Assembly (NCBI GenBank): GCA_903915035.1
Contig: CAIWRI010000151.1
Span: forward strand, 1 to 42,394
Direction of reading: 5' to 3'
Source of the DNA: an uncultured Nitrosomonadales bacterium
Lineage (GTDB): Bacteria > Pseudomonadota > Gammaproteobacteria > Burkholderiales > Gallionellaceae
Length of the DNA stretch: 42,394 nucleotides
The stretch's first letter is position 1. Every line of letters begins with the position of its first letter. Shown piece after piece: positions 12,747-21,574 of the stretch. The notes under the pieces were generated by a model. That model was not told where the DNA came from, ran no database searches, and saw nothing but the letters and a program-made list of their open reading frames with translations. A program made the position numbers and the translations under genes.

Positions 12747-13685
12747 ATGAACGGCACGACACGCTGTCCTCGTTGTGAGATTCGCTTCAAAATTACTGAA
12801 GCGCAATTTACCTCGTATAACGGTATGGTGCGCTGCGGGCGTTGCATGCAAGCTTTTGATGCGCTTCCGACTTACCGGAAGTCTGATTCAGCTTTAGCGC
12901 TGTCGGGCACGAACGGGAAGGCGGTCAGTGCTGTATCAATTGTCAGCAATGAGAGCCGTCCGGCGGTTCCTGAAGTCAATACCCTTGATCATGCCGTCGT
13001 ACAGAACACCGCTTTCGCACCAGTTTACCCTCAGGAGGCGGAGTTTCATGTTGTTGACTTAAGCGAACCCTTGCCGGTTGCAAATGCGCTGAACGGTCAG
13101 CCAGCTGAGCACCATTTACCGCAGAGCGATGCAATTCCTGCCGGGAAAACCCCTTTTCGTGCCATATCGACCAAACAGACTGCGGATGATAAGCACGCAA
13201 AACACCGGATTTGGCCTTGGTTCCTGGGCATCGTGGTATTTATTTTGCTGCTGTTGGCTCAAACGGCTTACTTTTTCCGGATTGGCATCGCTACTCAGGT
13301 GCCTGTCATTAAGCCCGTGCTGGTGCGCTTTTGTCGTGTGCTCAATTGCAAAGTGCCCCTGCCGCAAGATGCAGAATTGATCGGTATTGAGTCCTCCGGA
13401 CTTGAGGCGGACCCGCTACAAAAAAATCAGTTTACTTTTACCGCCTTATTTCGCAACCGGGCAGCTTACACCCAGTCCTTCCCCGAACTCGCGATCACGT
13501 TTAACGACAATCAGGATATGCCGGTGGCACGGCGTTTTTTAGTACCCCGTGACTATTTGCCCGCAGGTGAAAATGTACGGCGCGGTTTTTTAGCTGATCA
13601 TGAGTTCAGTGTAAAACTGCACTTCAACACCGGTGATCTGAAACCTGCCGGGTATCGTCTGGCACTGTTTTACAGCCGGCAATGA
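12747..13685 (+). CDS. MJ0042-type zinc-ribbon membrane protein with DUF3426
   Basis: An uncharacterised family regularly found after prmA in betaproteobacteria. The N-terminus has a zinc ribbon with CPRC (Cys7, Cys10) and CGRC (Cys30, Cys33). A long low-complexity linker follows, then one membrane helix at about residues 152-175 (WFLGIVVFILLLLAQTAYFF) and a periplasmic DUF3426 domain resembling a FxLyD/late-embryogenesis-like sandwich (FTFTALFRNRAAYTQSFPELAITF). It lies six bases after prmA and converges on ubiX with a 19-base gap. Function unknown. Confidence 0.85.
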   Translation: MNGTTRCPRCEIRFKITEAQFTSYNGMVRCGRCMQAFDALPTYRKSDSALALSGTNGKAVSAVSIVSNESRPAVPEVNTLDHAVVQNTAFAPVYPQEAEFHVVDLSEPLPVANALNGQPAEHHLPQSDAIPAGKTPFRAISTKQTADDKHAKHRIWPWFLGIVVFILLLLAQTAYFFRIGIATQVPVIKPVLVRFCRVLNCKVPLPQDAELIGIESSGLEADPLQKNQFTFTALFRNRAAYTQSFPELAITFNDNQDMPVARRFLVPRDYLPAGENVRRGFLADHEFSVKLHFNTGDLKPAGYRLALFYSRQ

Positions 13686-13704
13686 TGCGACACAAAAGCC
13701 GTCG

Positions 13705-14331
13705 TTACACAGCGATGGTTGGCTGAACTTTTGTCTCGCCCCACCTGGGCAGCAAGGTGTTTGCCACCGCTAAATGATCCAGGATGCGCGCCACCACGAA
13801 GTCCACCATGTCCTGCACGCTGCCAGGCTGATAATAAAAGCCCGGATTAGGCGGCATAATGACTGCGCCTGCCTGAGCTAATTTGAGCATATTTTCCAGA
13901 TGAATCACTGAAAACGGCATCTCGCGCGGCGCTAAAATCAAAGTTCGTCGCTCTTTGAGCATCACATCTGCTGCACGCGCAATCAGATCATCGCTGATGC
14001 CGGCAGCAACTTTGGCCAGCGTGCCCATGGTGCAGGGACAGATCACCATCGCATCACCGGGATTAGAACCCGAAGCCATCGGCGCATACCAGTCATCCCT
14101 GCCAAACACATGCAGTTCACCGCTGAACGCGCCTAATCGTTCAGCGAACATGCGTTCTGCATCCTGAGGGCGGGTGGGTAACACCATGTTGATCTCCTGC
14201 TTTGCGACAATTTGTGCCGCCTGTGAATACACCAGATGCACGCGCTGACCGCCTTGCAGCAGACATTCGAGCAGACGCATACCATAAGGCATGCCGGATG
14301 CGCCGGTAAAGGCAAGCGTAATGGTTTTCAA
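13705..14331 (-). CDS. ubiX: Flavin prenyltransferase UbiX
   Basis: Joins dimethylallyl phosphate to FMN to make prenylated FMN, the cofactor of the decarboxylase UbiD in ubiquinone synthesis. The 208-residue flavoprotein shows the FMN-binding start LAFTGASGMPYGMRLLECLL, the CPCTMGTLAKVAAGISDDLIARAADVMLKERR segment that carries the conserved CPCT motif, and LAPREMPFSVIHLENMLKL. It is transcribed after the Gx-family and NusG-II genes, with a 15-base gap, so it may share their transcript. Confidence 0.94.
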   Translation of the reverse strand: MKTITLAFTGASGMPYGMRLLECLLQGGQRVHLVYSQAAQIVAKQEINMVLPTRPQDAERMFAERLGAFSGELHVFGRDDWYAPMASGSNPGDAMVICPCTMGTLAKVAAGISDDLIARAADVMLKERRTLILAPREMPFSVIHLENMLKLAQAGAVIMPPNPGFYYQPGSVQDMVDFVVARILDHLAVANTLLPRWGETKVQPTIAV

Positions 14332-14346
14332 AAGGATTCCTTTGCT

Positions 14347-14964
14347 TTAATTATCTTTCAGGAAGCGCGCGGCAATAATGCCGTTCAAGATGCCGAACAC
14401 CAGCGCGGCGGCGGCAAAAACAGGCAGCAGGTAGGCGAGACCTGCATTTGGAATCAGCCAGAAATAGACCACCGTCATCTGTCCTGAAATATGTGCGAAA
14501 GCGGCCAGAATACTATGACTGACCGGGCCGAACCAGCGTTGAGGCAAGTGCCGTGCAAAACTCAGCATAAGCAGGCTGATCAAGGCGCCCGATAGACTGA
14601 GGAAAAATCCCGGAGTGAGGAAATTGCCAAACAGTAAACTTCCTGCAAATACGCGCAACAAGGATACCCAGACTGCGGTACGCCAGCCATACCGCACCAG
14701 CACAATCAAGGTAACAATATTCGCAAGTCCCGGTTTTACGCCAGGCAAGGGGGAAGGAATTGCCCCTTCCAGCAGGGTCAGGCCAAGCGCTACCGCTGCC
14801 ATGCGGGCGACATGATGGTCTTCGTCCGTTGTTTGTAACAGGATGAAGGGTTTAGGATTCGGGATTCGGGATTCAGGATTCAATATTCTGGATTCAGAAT
14901 TTTGTTCTCCTGTATCCTGCGTACACGCTTCTGACTCCTGACTCCTGACTCCTGATTCCTGCAT
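14347..14964 (-). CDS. Gx transporter family / heptaprenyl diphosphate synthase component I-like membrane protein (EetB-like)
   Basis: An integral membrane protein of the Hpre_diP_synt_I/Gx family, which resembles ECF-transporter S components. From about residue 47 it has HHVARMAAVALGLTLLEGAIPSP and then five to six hydrophobic helices. The pairing with a NusG-domain-II gene directly upstream matches EetA-EetB in the flavin-based electron-transfer loci of Firmicutes; that comparison is from known families. The start is uncertain: ATG 14964 sits one base after the NusG-II stop (TAAAATG), while ATGs at 14985 and 15003 overlap it. The first 40 or so codons are translated heptamer repeats (SQESEA..., LNPESRIPNP) and are unlikely to be functional. 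Confidence 0.75.
   Translation of the reverse strand: MQESGVRSQESEACTQDTGEQNSESRILNPESRIPNPKPFILLQTTDEDHHVARMAAVALGLTLLEGAIPSPLPGVKPGLANIVTLIVLVRYGWRTAVWVSLLRVFAGSLLFGNFLTPGFFLSLSGALISLLMLSFARHLPQRWFGPVSHSILAAFAHISGQMTVVYFWLIPNAGLAYLLPVFAAAALVFGILNGIIAARFLKDN
14854..14881 (-). repeat. Heptamer tandem repeat (RGGATTC) in Gx gene 5' end
   Basis: Four units read on the plus strand: AGGATTC, GGGATTC, GGGATTC, AGGATTC at 14854-14881, with degenerate copies to about 14899. Translated on the minus strand as ESRIPNP-type repeats. Confidence 0.8.
14931..14958 (-). repeat. Heptamer tandem repeat (CTGAYTC) at Gx gene start
   Basis: Four units, CTGACTC three times then CTGATTC, at 14931-14958. It starts four bases inside the most downstream ATG of the Gx gene and encodes QESGVRSQES on the minus strand. 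Confidence 0.8.
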
Positions 14965-14965
14965 T

Positions 14966-15337
14966 TTAGTAATTGAGGCTGTCATAGCGTTTGTGGCTGC
15001 CAACCAGTTCGACGCTCACTTGATTGGGCAGGCAAATTGCAATTTCTCCGGCTTGTTGCAGCCATCCCTGCCTGACGCAGTACTGGCGCGGACTGGGATC
15101 TGAGGCAATGCGCGCACGCCGGTGCTCAATGGCAATAATGCTGATACCCAAAGGGCCGGGTACGGCAATAGTTTGATCATGCGAGAGCGGCACTTCACGA
15201 AATACTTTTCCCCCGCTGCGTATCACGGCCTTATCTGCCAGCTCACCTGTCCATAAGGTCAGGGTAAGGTAAATCACCAGTCCCGTGCTGAGGGTGATGA
15301 TAAGCCAGTCGCCGACTTTAATATAAGGCAAAAACAC
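14966..15337 (-). CDS. NusG domain II-containing protein (EetA-like)
   Basis: A 123-residue protein with one N-terminal membrane anchor (DWLIITLSTGLVIYLTLTLW, about 9-28) and an extracytoplasmic NusG domain II, seen as ADKAVIRSGGKVFREVPLSHD, GISIIAIEHRRARIASDPSPRQYCVRQG and the final AICLPNQVSVELVG. It is not a transcription factor. In other bacteria such proteins accompany Gx-family proteins and ApbE flavin transferases; here the Gx gene follows directly, but no apbE is present in the window. It lies one base downstream of rapZ. Confidence 0.85.
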   Translation of the reverse strand: MFLPYIKVGDWLIITLSTGLVIYLTLTLWTGELADKAVIRSGGKVFREVPLSHDQTIAVPGPLGISIIAIEHRRARIASDPSPRQYCVRQGWLQQAGEIAICLPNQVSVELVGSHKRYDSLNY

Positions 15338-15338
15338 G

Positions 15339-16175
15339 TTAGGATAATTCGCGGTGACGCAATAACACCTGCTGCTGCGAAGAAAAATGCCGGCTGAGTT
15401 TTTCGCTAAGATATACCGAACGGTGCTGCCCGCCGGTACAGCCTATTGCCACGGTCAGATAGCTGCGATTGTCCGCGATGAAGTGCGGCAGCCAGCGCGC
15501 CACAAAACCGCTGATGTCGTTAAACATGTCCTGTGTTGCCGTTATATTCTCCAGAAATTCAATTACCGGCACATCCTGACCTGTCAGGGTACGCAGCTGC
15601 GGGACGTAGTATGGATTGGGCAGGCAGCGCACATCAAAAACAAAGTCTGCATCCAGCGGTATGCCATGTTTGAAACCAAATGATTGGAACAGCAGTGTCA
15701 GGCGCGCGCGGTCAAGTACAATGAATTGCTTGATCCAGCTACTGAGCGCATTGGTCTTAAGTTCGCTGGTATCAATGTGATGGCCGATATTGCTGATCTC
15801 AAACAGCTGCTCCCGTTCGTATTGAACACACTCGGGCAAGGTACGCACGCCGTTGCTCAAAGGGTGCATGCGGCGCGTCTCTGAAAACCGCTTCACCAGC
15901 GTATCGGTCTTGGCATCCAGAAACAGCAGATGCACGGCCAGTTCTTTTTGCCTCAGTTGCAGCAATATTTCCGGCAGACATTGCACGCTGTTGGCACTGC
16001 GCACGTCAATGCTGACCGCGATTTTGTCATATCCTGCTGCCAGCAAATGATCCATCAGGCCTATCAGCATTTCGGCAGGGAGATTGTCTACACAATAAAA
16101 TCCGCTGTCTTCCAGGACTTTGAGCGCAACGCTCTTACCAGCGCCTGATAATCCGCTCAAGAGAAAGATTTGCAT
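15339..16175 (-). CDS. rapZ: RNase adapter protein RapZ
   Basis: In E. coli RapZ binds GlmZ small RNA and directs RNase E to it, controlling GlmS and amino-sugar supply; the same role is inferred here. The 278-residue protein starts with Walker A LLSGLSGAGKSVALKVLEDSG, has VDNLPAEML and a conserved C-terminal domain with IGCTGGQHRSVYLSEKL. It is the last of the rpoN-hpf-ptsN-hprK-rapZ series, separated from hprK by 94 bases. Confidence 0.95.
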   Translation of the reverse strand: MQIFLLSGLSGAGKSVALKVLEDSGFYCVDNLPAEMLIGLMDHLLAAGYDKIAVSIDVRSANSVQCLPEILLQLRQKELAVHLLFLDAKTDTLVKRFSETRRMHPLSNGVRTLPECVQYEREQLFEISNIGHHIDTSELKTNALSSWIKQFIVLDRARLTLLFQSFGFKHGIPLDADFVFDVRCLPNPYYVPQLRTLTGQDVPVIEFLENITATQDMFNDISGFVARWLPHFIADNRSYLTVAIGCTGGQHRSVYLSEKLSRHFSSQQQVLLRHRELS

Positions 16176-16269
16176 ATCAGTTTTTAAACTCGCTCAAGCG
16201 TTGCTTCCCTCGCTTGAAAGAAGCGGGGTATAGAACATTCATCCGTGAGAAACAGCTTGTCCATGCCCG

Positions 16270-17208
16270 TTAATCTCCTTGCAGCATCTGCTCGTGACGG
16301 CTGATAAATTCCTGCGTGGTATTGATTCCGCGCTGTTGCAATACAAAATTGCGTGCCGCGGCCTCCACCAGTACCGCGAGGTTGCGCCCTGCCACTACCG
16401 GAATATTTACCGTATTGATTTTTATACCGAGTATTTCCTGGTGGGTAGCCACCAGCGGCAGACGCTCCATTTGCGAGAGTTCACTCTCTTGCGGTCGATG
16501 CAGATGCACAATGAGCTTCAGACTCTTTTTGCGCCGCACGGCCGTTTCACCAAACATGGTGCGTATGTTCAACATGCCTAATCCGCGCACCTCAAGAAAA
16601 TCGCGCAGCAGTTCCGGGCAGCGACCTTCCAGCGTATCAGGGGTAATGCGGTGCAATTCGACTATATCATCGGCTACCAGTCCGCTGCCTCGCGAGATCA
16701 GCTCCAGTCCGAGTTCACTTTTACCCACGGCACTCTCGCCTGTGACCATCACACCGACGCCCATTACATCCAGAAATACACCATGGCGCGTCGTGGATTC
16801 AGCAAGTTCCTTAACCAGATAGTGACGGATCAGCCACATCAGATGGACACTTGGCTTCGGCGAAGTAAATAAGGGGATGCTGGATTTATTGGCGAAATTG
16901 ATTAATTCAGGCAGAATCTGCGCGGAACCTGCCACAATTAAACAGGCAGTGCCATTTTGTTCAATTTGTTCAAATATCTTATCGCGCTCTGACTGTGGCA
17001 GATTGCGTAAATAGTTGAGTTCAATTTCGCTCAGCACCTGCACCCAGCTTGGATGAATCCGGCTAAAATGACTGACCAACTCCCGGTTTGAGGCTTCAAC
17101 CGCCTCACTGTCTATGATGCGGTCAATGCCGTCATTTCCCGCTACACGGGTAAGTTCCAGGCGTACTTGTTTGTCTTCAAACAATTGCCGTATATTTACC
17201 TGGCTCAT
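16270..17208 (-). CDS. hprK: HPr kinase/phosphorylase
   Basis: Phosphorylates and dephosphorylates a serine of HPr, in betaproteobacteria as part of the nitrogen-type PTS rather than sugar uptake. The 312-residue protein has an N-terminal DRTGG-like domain, then the Walker A loop GESAVGKSELGLELISRG and the family signature EVRGLGMLNIRTMFGE. It overlaps the end of ptsN by four bases, showing coupling. HPr itself is not encoded in the window. Confidence 0.95.
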   Translation of the reverse strand: MSQVNIRQLFEDKQVRLELTRVAGNDGIDRIIDSEAVEASNRELVSHFSRIHPSWVQVLSEIELNYLRNLPQSERDKIFEQIEQNGTACLIVAGSAQILPELINFANKSSIPLFTSPKPSVHLMWLIRHYLVKELAESTTRHGVFLDVMGVGVMVTGESAVGKSELGLELISRGSGLVADDIVELHRITPDTLEGRCPELLRDFLEVRGLGMLNIRTMFGETAVRRKKSLKLIVHLHRPQESELSQMERLPLVATHQEILGIKINTVNIPVVAGRNLAVLVEAAARNFVLQQRGINTTQEFISRHEQMLQGD

Positions 17209-17666
17209 GCAGCGCTGCTCCAGTCACAAAATAGCCGGTAGATGCCGGCAGTGTCTTCGCATCCCAGAAGTTTTGCGCGAAGTATTTCATCACTGAACAT
17301 TTCAGCCAGTTGTCCCAGTAATTGCAAATGTAAATCGGTTGCCTGTTCGGGAACCAATAACACAAAAATCAGTGTGACAGGTTGCCCGTCCGGCGAATCG
17401 AATGGAATGGCGTGTGTTGTCCTGACGAAGGCCGCAGTCGCCTCGCGCAGTTTCGGGATACGTCCATGTGGAATTGCAACGCCTTGTCCCAAGCCTGTTG
17501 AACCCAGTTTTTCCCGTGCAAACAGACTATCAAAAACCTGGCTGCGCGCGATCTGCATCTGGTTTTCAAACAACAGGCCCACACGTTCAAATACCCGCTT
17601 CTTGCTGGTTGATTCAACATCCAGCAGAATATTGTCAGGGGAGAGAATTTTGCTGATTAAGTTCAT
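17205..17666 (-). CDS. ptsN: PTS nitrogen-regulatory protein EIIA-Ntr
   Basis: Accepts phosphate from HPr on a histidine and regulates targets such as potassium transport and stress responses by protein contact. From the ATG at 17666 (MNLISKILSPDNILLD) the product is 153 residues, the family length; an upstream frame would add twelve residues across the hairpin at 17682-17699 and is unlikely. The phosphorylated His67 lies in LGQGVAIPHGRIP. Located between hpf and hprK. Confidence 0.94.
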   Translation of the reverse strand: MNLISKILSPDNILLDVESTSKKRVFERVGLLFENQMQIARSQVFDSLFAREKLGSTGLGQGVAIPHGRIPKLREATAAFVRTTHAIPFDSPDGQPVTLIFVLLVPEQATDLHLQLLGQLAEMFSDEILRAKLLGCEDTAGIYRLFCDWSSAA

Positions 17667-17681
17667 CTTTATTATGCCCAA

Positions 17682-17699
17682 GGCGGCATTGCTGCCGCC
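17682..17699 (-). promoter_or_regulatory. Hairpin between hpf and ptsN
   Basis: GGCGGCA (17682-17688) and TGCCGCC (17693-17699) form a 7-base perfect stem with a 4-base loop 16 bases before the ptsN ATG. No T-run follows on the minus strand, so an attenuating or mRNA-processing role is more likely than a terminator. Confidence 0.4.
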
Positions 17700-17711
17700 C
17701 ATAAAGTTTTA

Positions 17712-18035
17712 TTATTCTGCAGCAGCCTGACTGCCAGTTTCATCATGGCGTTTGTCAGCCAGTTTTTCCTTGTGTTTCTTCACTTGCCTGTCCATGGTAT
17801 CCACCAGAGCATCAATGGCAGCATACAGGTTTTCGTCTTCACATTCTGCAAACAAATCTTTGCCGCTGAGGTGTACGGTTGCTTCAGCCTTCTGCTTCAG
17901 TTTTTCCACTGAGAGAATAATGTTGACATCCATGACGTGCTCAAAATGACGTTTAATCTTATTGAACTTTTCAGTTGCATATTCGCGAATAGCTGGTGTG
18001 ATTTCCAGGTGGTGTCCGGTTATGTGGAGATTCAT
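17712..18035 (-). CDS. hpf: Ribosome hibernation-promoting factor HPF
   Basis: Binds the small ribosomal subunit in slow growth and helps form inactive ribosome dimers. At 107 residues it is the short form, without the C-terminal dimerisation domain. It starts MNLHITGHHLEITPAIREYA and has the basic IKRHFEHVMDVNIIL and KDLFAECEDENLYAAIDALVDTMDRQVKKHKEK segments. Placement directly after rpoN is classical and explains the old name sigma-54 modulation protein. Confidence 0.95.
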   Translation of the reverse strand: MNLHITGHHLEITPAIREYATEKFNKIKRHFEHVMDVNIILSVEKLKQKAEATVHLSGKDLFAECEDENLYAAIDALVDTMDRQVKKHKEKLADKRHDETGSQAAAE

Positions 18036-18050
18036 TTTGTGCTCCTTATA

Positions 18051-19484
18051 TTAGAGTGATTTACGGAGATTCACCGGGAGGATATGCAATGCTTCCCGAT
18101 ACTTTGCTATGGTGCGTCGGGCAACTACAATGCCCTGCTGCGCCAAGATTTCTGACATTCGGCCATCTGTAAGCGGTTTGCAAGTGTCTTCACCGCTGAT
18201 CAACTGTTTAATCAGTTCGCGTATTGCGGCAGAAGAACAAACGCCTCCACTTTCAGTCAGCAGGCCGCTGCCAAAGAAATATTTAAATTCGTAAATTCCG
18301 CGTGGCGTACGCATAAATTTTTGCGTAGTGCCGCGAGAAACGGTTGATTCATGCATTTCAAGCTCCTCGGCGATTTCGCGCAAGACCAGGGGGCGCATGG
18401 CGATTTCACCATGTTCGAGGAAGGCACCCTGCCGGTCGATGATGGCCTGAGCTACCCTGAGAATGGTATCAAATCGCTGCCGCAGACTTTTAATCAGCCA
18501 GCTGGCTTCCTGTAATTGTGCAATTAAAGGGGCACCGGCTTTATCATCGCGCTGCTGTAAAATATTTGCATACATCTGGTTGACGCGCAGTTTTGGCATT
18601 GCATCAGCGTTAAGTTTTGCGCGCCACTTTCCCTTGTGATTCTCTACAATCACATCGGGCACAACATAATCTGCAACGCTCCGGTCAAATTCGCAGCCGG
18701 GTTTGGGGTTCAAACTTAAAATCAGTGCCTGCGCCACGCGCAGATTGTCTTCGGAACAGCGTAGTAATTTTTTAATTTTAGCAAAGTCATGCGCCGCCAC
18801 CAGCTCGATATGGTTCTTCACCAGACAAATCGCCAATTCGCGTTGCGGAGTCGCTTCAGGCATCGCTTTGAGTTGCAGCACCAGACATTCGCTCAAGGTT
18901 CGTGCACCCAGTCCGGGTAAGTCCAGGTATTGCAATTGAACCAGTGCTGTTTCAAGGTCATCCAGGGAAACATCCAGCTCAGCTGGCAAAAATTCAACCA
19001 ACTCAGCCAGGTCTTGCGTCATATAGCCATTTTCATCCAGCGCATCAATCAGCATGCCAATTACCAGTCTGTCCCTGTTGTCAAGTTGACTGATGGATAG
19101 CTGGCTGTGCAAATACTCACGCATGCTAGCCTGAAGCGCAGCCTGTTCAGGATAAGCCTCGTTTTCATCATCTGAGCCGCGTGTCTCTGTATTCCATTCA
19201 AAGCTTTCTGCGACGCTATGCTCACTTTGCTCATTCACCTGGCGGTCATCGTCCTGCCGCTCTTCACGGGAACTCTCGGCCGGCGTTAAGGTGCTCTGCG
19301 CATCGCCTGAAAAACTATTGAAAGGAACTTCGTCATTCAATTCCAGCATGGGGTTCTCGTCAAGCAGGCGTGCCACTTCCTGCTGCATATCCTGAGTGGA
19401 GAGCTGGAGCAAGCGTATGGACTGTTGCAACTGAGGCGTGAGCGTCAGTTGCTGAGACATGCGAAGTTGTAATGAGGCTTTCAT
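18051..19484 (-). CDS. rpoN: RNA polymerase sigma-54 factor
   Basis: Directs RNA polymerase to -24/-12 promoters opened by enhancer-binding ATPases. The 477-residue protein starts with the Gln/Leu-rich activator region (LQLRMSQQLTLTPQLQQSIRLLQ), then an acidic linker at about 60-115, the core-binding domain, a helix-turn-helix (LREIAEELEMHESTVSR) and the C-terminal RpoN box VARRTIAKYREAL that reads the -24 element. All parts are intact. A gap of 287 bases before it, downstream of lptB, should hold its promoter, though none could be called with confidence. Confidence 0.96.
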   Translation of the reverse strand: MKASLQLRMSQQLTLTPQLQQSIRLLQLSTQDMQQEVARLLDENPMLELNDEVPFNSFSGDAQSTLTPAESSREERQDDDRQVNEQSEHSVAESFEWNTETRGSDDENEAYPEQAALQASMREYLHSQLSISQLDNRDRLVIGMLIDALDENGYMTQDLAELVEFLPAELDVSLDDLETALVQLQYLDLPGLGARTLSECLVLQLKAMPEATPQRELAICLVKNHIELVAAHDFAKIKKLLRCSEDNLRVAQALILSLNPKPGCEFDRSVADYVVPDVIVENHKGKWRAKLNADAMPKLRVNQMYANILQQRDDKAGAPLIAQLQEASWLIKSLRQRFDTILRVAQAIIDRQGAFLEHGEIAMRPLVLREIAEELEMHESTVSRGTTQKFMRTPRGIYEFKYFFGSGLLTESGGVCSSAAIRELIKQLISGEDTCKPLTDGRMSEILAQQGIVVARRTIAKYREALHILPVNLRKSL

Positions 19485-19771
19485 AAATCCATTTGTGCGA
19501 GTTATTGCCCGCAGGGCAAGGTCCCTGTCAGTGCTATTTTAGGCGAATACGGTGTATTTTCTCATTTTTCGCTTTCGGATATGCGACTGCGGCGAAATTT
19601 TATATTGGCGTCTTCACCGGGACTATTCGTGTTTCTGTCATTCGCCGCGTGTCTCCCTGCGTTTTTTTCTAAGAGATTCAAGCTGGTAATCCTCAAGGTG
19701 GAGGCCCGCAAAACTCTGGATTCCCGGAGTTTCCGTCATCTGGTAAATCGGGTGGTACTTCCGGATTCACT

Positions 19772-20494
19772 TCAAAGTTTAAAGTTTTCGCCCAGATAGA
19801 CTTTTCGCACGCCTTCATTGTAGATGATTTCGTCCGGTTTGCCTTCTGCCATCACAGATCCTGCATTAATGATGTAGGCGCGATCGCATATGCCAAGCGT
19901 CTCGCGCACATTATGATCAGTAATCAGCACGCCGATGTTGCGTTCCTTAAGGAAACAGATGATTTTCTGAATATCCAGCACGGCAATCGGATCAACGCCG
20001 GCAAATGGCTCATCCAGTAAAATAAAACGCGGATTGGTTGCCAGTGCCCGGGCGATTTCCACCCGGCGACGCTCCCCGCCTGACAAGCTAATCGCAATAT
20101 TGTTTCTTATCGACTGAATGTGCAAATCATTGAGCAACTCCTCCAGTCGCTGTTCAATATCCTTATCCGGCAATTCCTGCAACTCCAGCACCGCCTGAAT
20201 ATTTTGCGCTACTGTCATGCGCCTGAAGATGGAAGATTCCTGTGGCAGATAGCCCAGCCCCAAACGAGCCCGGCGATGTATCGGCATCCGGGTAATATCT
20301 TGATTGTCAATCGTAATTTTTCCATAATCGGCAGCAATCAGACCTACAATCATATAAAACGAAGTGGTTTTCCCGGCACCGTTGGGCCCCAGTAAACCCA
20401 CTACTTCACCGCTTTTAACTGACAGGGTTGCATCATGCACAACCGTACGCAGGCCATAGCGTTTTTTCAGGCCAATCGCGCGTAATTCGCTCAT
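19772..20494 (-). CDS. lptB: LPS export ABC transporter ATPase LptB
   Basis: The cytoplasmic ATPase that powers LptFG to lift lipopolysaccharide onto the LptC-LptA bridge. The 240-residue protein has Walker [16 protein letters not shown], the Q-loop at [15 protein letters not shown] signature [15 protein letters not shown], Walker [17 protein letters not shown] and the H-loop [10 protein letters not shown]. It overlaps the end of lptA by four bases. LptF and LptG are not in the window. Confidence 0.96.
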   Translation of the reverse strand: MSELRAIGLKKRYGLRTVVHDATLSVKSGEVVGLLGPNGAGKTTSFYMIVGLIAADYGKITIDNQDITRMPIHRRARLGLGYLPQESSIFRRMTVAQNIQAVLELQELPDKDIEQRLEELLNDLHIQSIRNNIAISLSGGERRRVEIARALATNPRFILLDEPFAGVDPIAVLDIQKIICFLKERNIGVLITDHNVRETLGICDRAYIINAGSVMAEGKPDEIIYNEGVRKVYLGENFKL

Positions 20495-21009
20495 TTTTGC
20501 ACAGGTGCAGCGACATCACTGGTTTTAGGCTTCGGGTATAGTATTGCATGCACGCGCGCCGGCGCTGCACTACCTTCATTATTTGCCTGAAAAATATCGG
20601 TGCTTGAGTTATACGTCACATGTTCACCGCGCACTTCATCCTGAGCGCGTTTAACCTTCGCCTGAACGTAAAAATCGACCGTACTGGCCTTGGTGTCATA
20701 TTCAATACGTTCACCGTAGCCTTCTACGTATTCATCCAGACCTTCCCGCTTTTGTCGGAAGCTGGCCGTATGACCATAGGCGGTACCATGTTTAAAACCG
20801 CTCTTATCCTGCATCACAACGAGTTTTTCGGATCGGATTATCATCGTACCCTGAGTCAAGACAACTTTGCCGGTAAACGTGCTGATTTTTTTCGCATCAT
20901 CGACTTGCGCCTGATCCGCTTCGATATCCACGGGCTTATCGTGATCTGCTTTTTCTGCATGGCATAACGGTGAAAACAACAACAGGAGAATCAATAGCTT
21001 ATTTTGCAT
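20491..21009 (-). CDS. lptA: Lipopolysaccharide transport periplasmic protein LptA
   Basis: Forms the periplasmic beta-jellyroll bridge along which lipopolysaccharide moves. From ATG 21009 ([18 protein letters not shown]) the product is 172 residues with a clear signal peptide cleaved after Ala18 or nearby; a GTG three codons upstream is possible. The OstA domain is visible as [37 protein letters not shown] and [18 protein letters not shown]. It overlaps lptC by 11 bases and lptB by four. Confidence 0.94.
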   Translation of the reverse strand: MQNKLLILLLLFSPLCHAEKADHDKPVDIEADQAQVDDAKKISTFTGKVVLTQGTMIIRSEKLVVMQDKSGFKHGTAYGHTASFRQKREGLDEYVEGYGERIEYDTKASTVDFYVQAKVKRAQDEVRGEHVTYNSSTDIFQANNEGSAAPARVHAILYPKPKTSDVAAPVQK

Positions 21010-21574
21010 GATGTACACTTCTGACTTGTGAGAGCAGCTTCAGTATGCGCGTTTTATTGTCCATTTCCAGACCAACCGCGTGGATTGTATTATAGGCATT
21101 GAGCATCGTGACGGGTTTATCCGTATTGGCCCTGTCCTGATCAGGTAAGACACGTAAATATTCTGTTTGCAAAGTCATTGCCGACTGATCGCCTGCGGCT
21201 TTACGCAACAGATTGACATGATCCTGGAAAATCACTTCATTGCCGCCACTGGAAATATTCCCACGCAGGCTATTGATGTAAACAGCCGGATGCTCCCGGC
21301 TTAATATCGTCAATTGCGGCATTTCAAGTTCTGTGGTGTCATGATCCGGGTAGTGTCTTAACTCTTTGGCATTTAACAGGATATGCGGCGTGCCCTGCAA
21401 ATCCATTGTAATGGCATGAAAATTGTTCATAATACCATCCGGGTCGTGTCGCTGATGATTGATTGCCTGGGTGATTGCCTGTTGCGCTTGTTGATCCAGC
21501 CAGTAAACGAAAGCAAGCAGGACTAACAAGGGCAATAAGGGCAGCCAAAAACGAGACCGGGTAACCGTTGTCAT
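20999..21574 (-). CDS. lptC: LPS export protein LptC
   Basis: Inner-membrane-anchored part of the lipopolysaccharide bridge, linking LptBFG to LptA. The 191-residue protein has one N-terminal helix (FWLPLLPLLVLLAFVYWL) and a periplasmic beta-jellyroll domain with FHAITMDLQGTPHILLNAKEL and RHYPDHDTTELEMPQLTI. It is coupled to kdsC upstream (4-base overlap) and lptA downstream. Confidence 0.93.
   Translation of the reverse strand: MTTVTRSRFWLPLLPLLVLLAFVYWLDQQAQQAITQAINHQRHDPDGIMNNFHAITMDLQGTPHILLNAKELRHYPDHDTTELEMPQLTILSREHPAVYINSLRGNISSGGNEVIFQDHVNLLRKAAGDQSAMTLQTEYLRVLPDQDRANTDKPVTMLNAYNTIHAVGLEMDNKTRILKLLSQVRSVHHAK

Noticed and set aside
19581..19799. 72-residue plus-strand frame between rpoN and lptB with a hydrophobic N-terminus
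   Set aside because: No ribosome binding site, runs into the end of lptB on the other strand, no recognisable homology.
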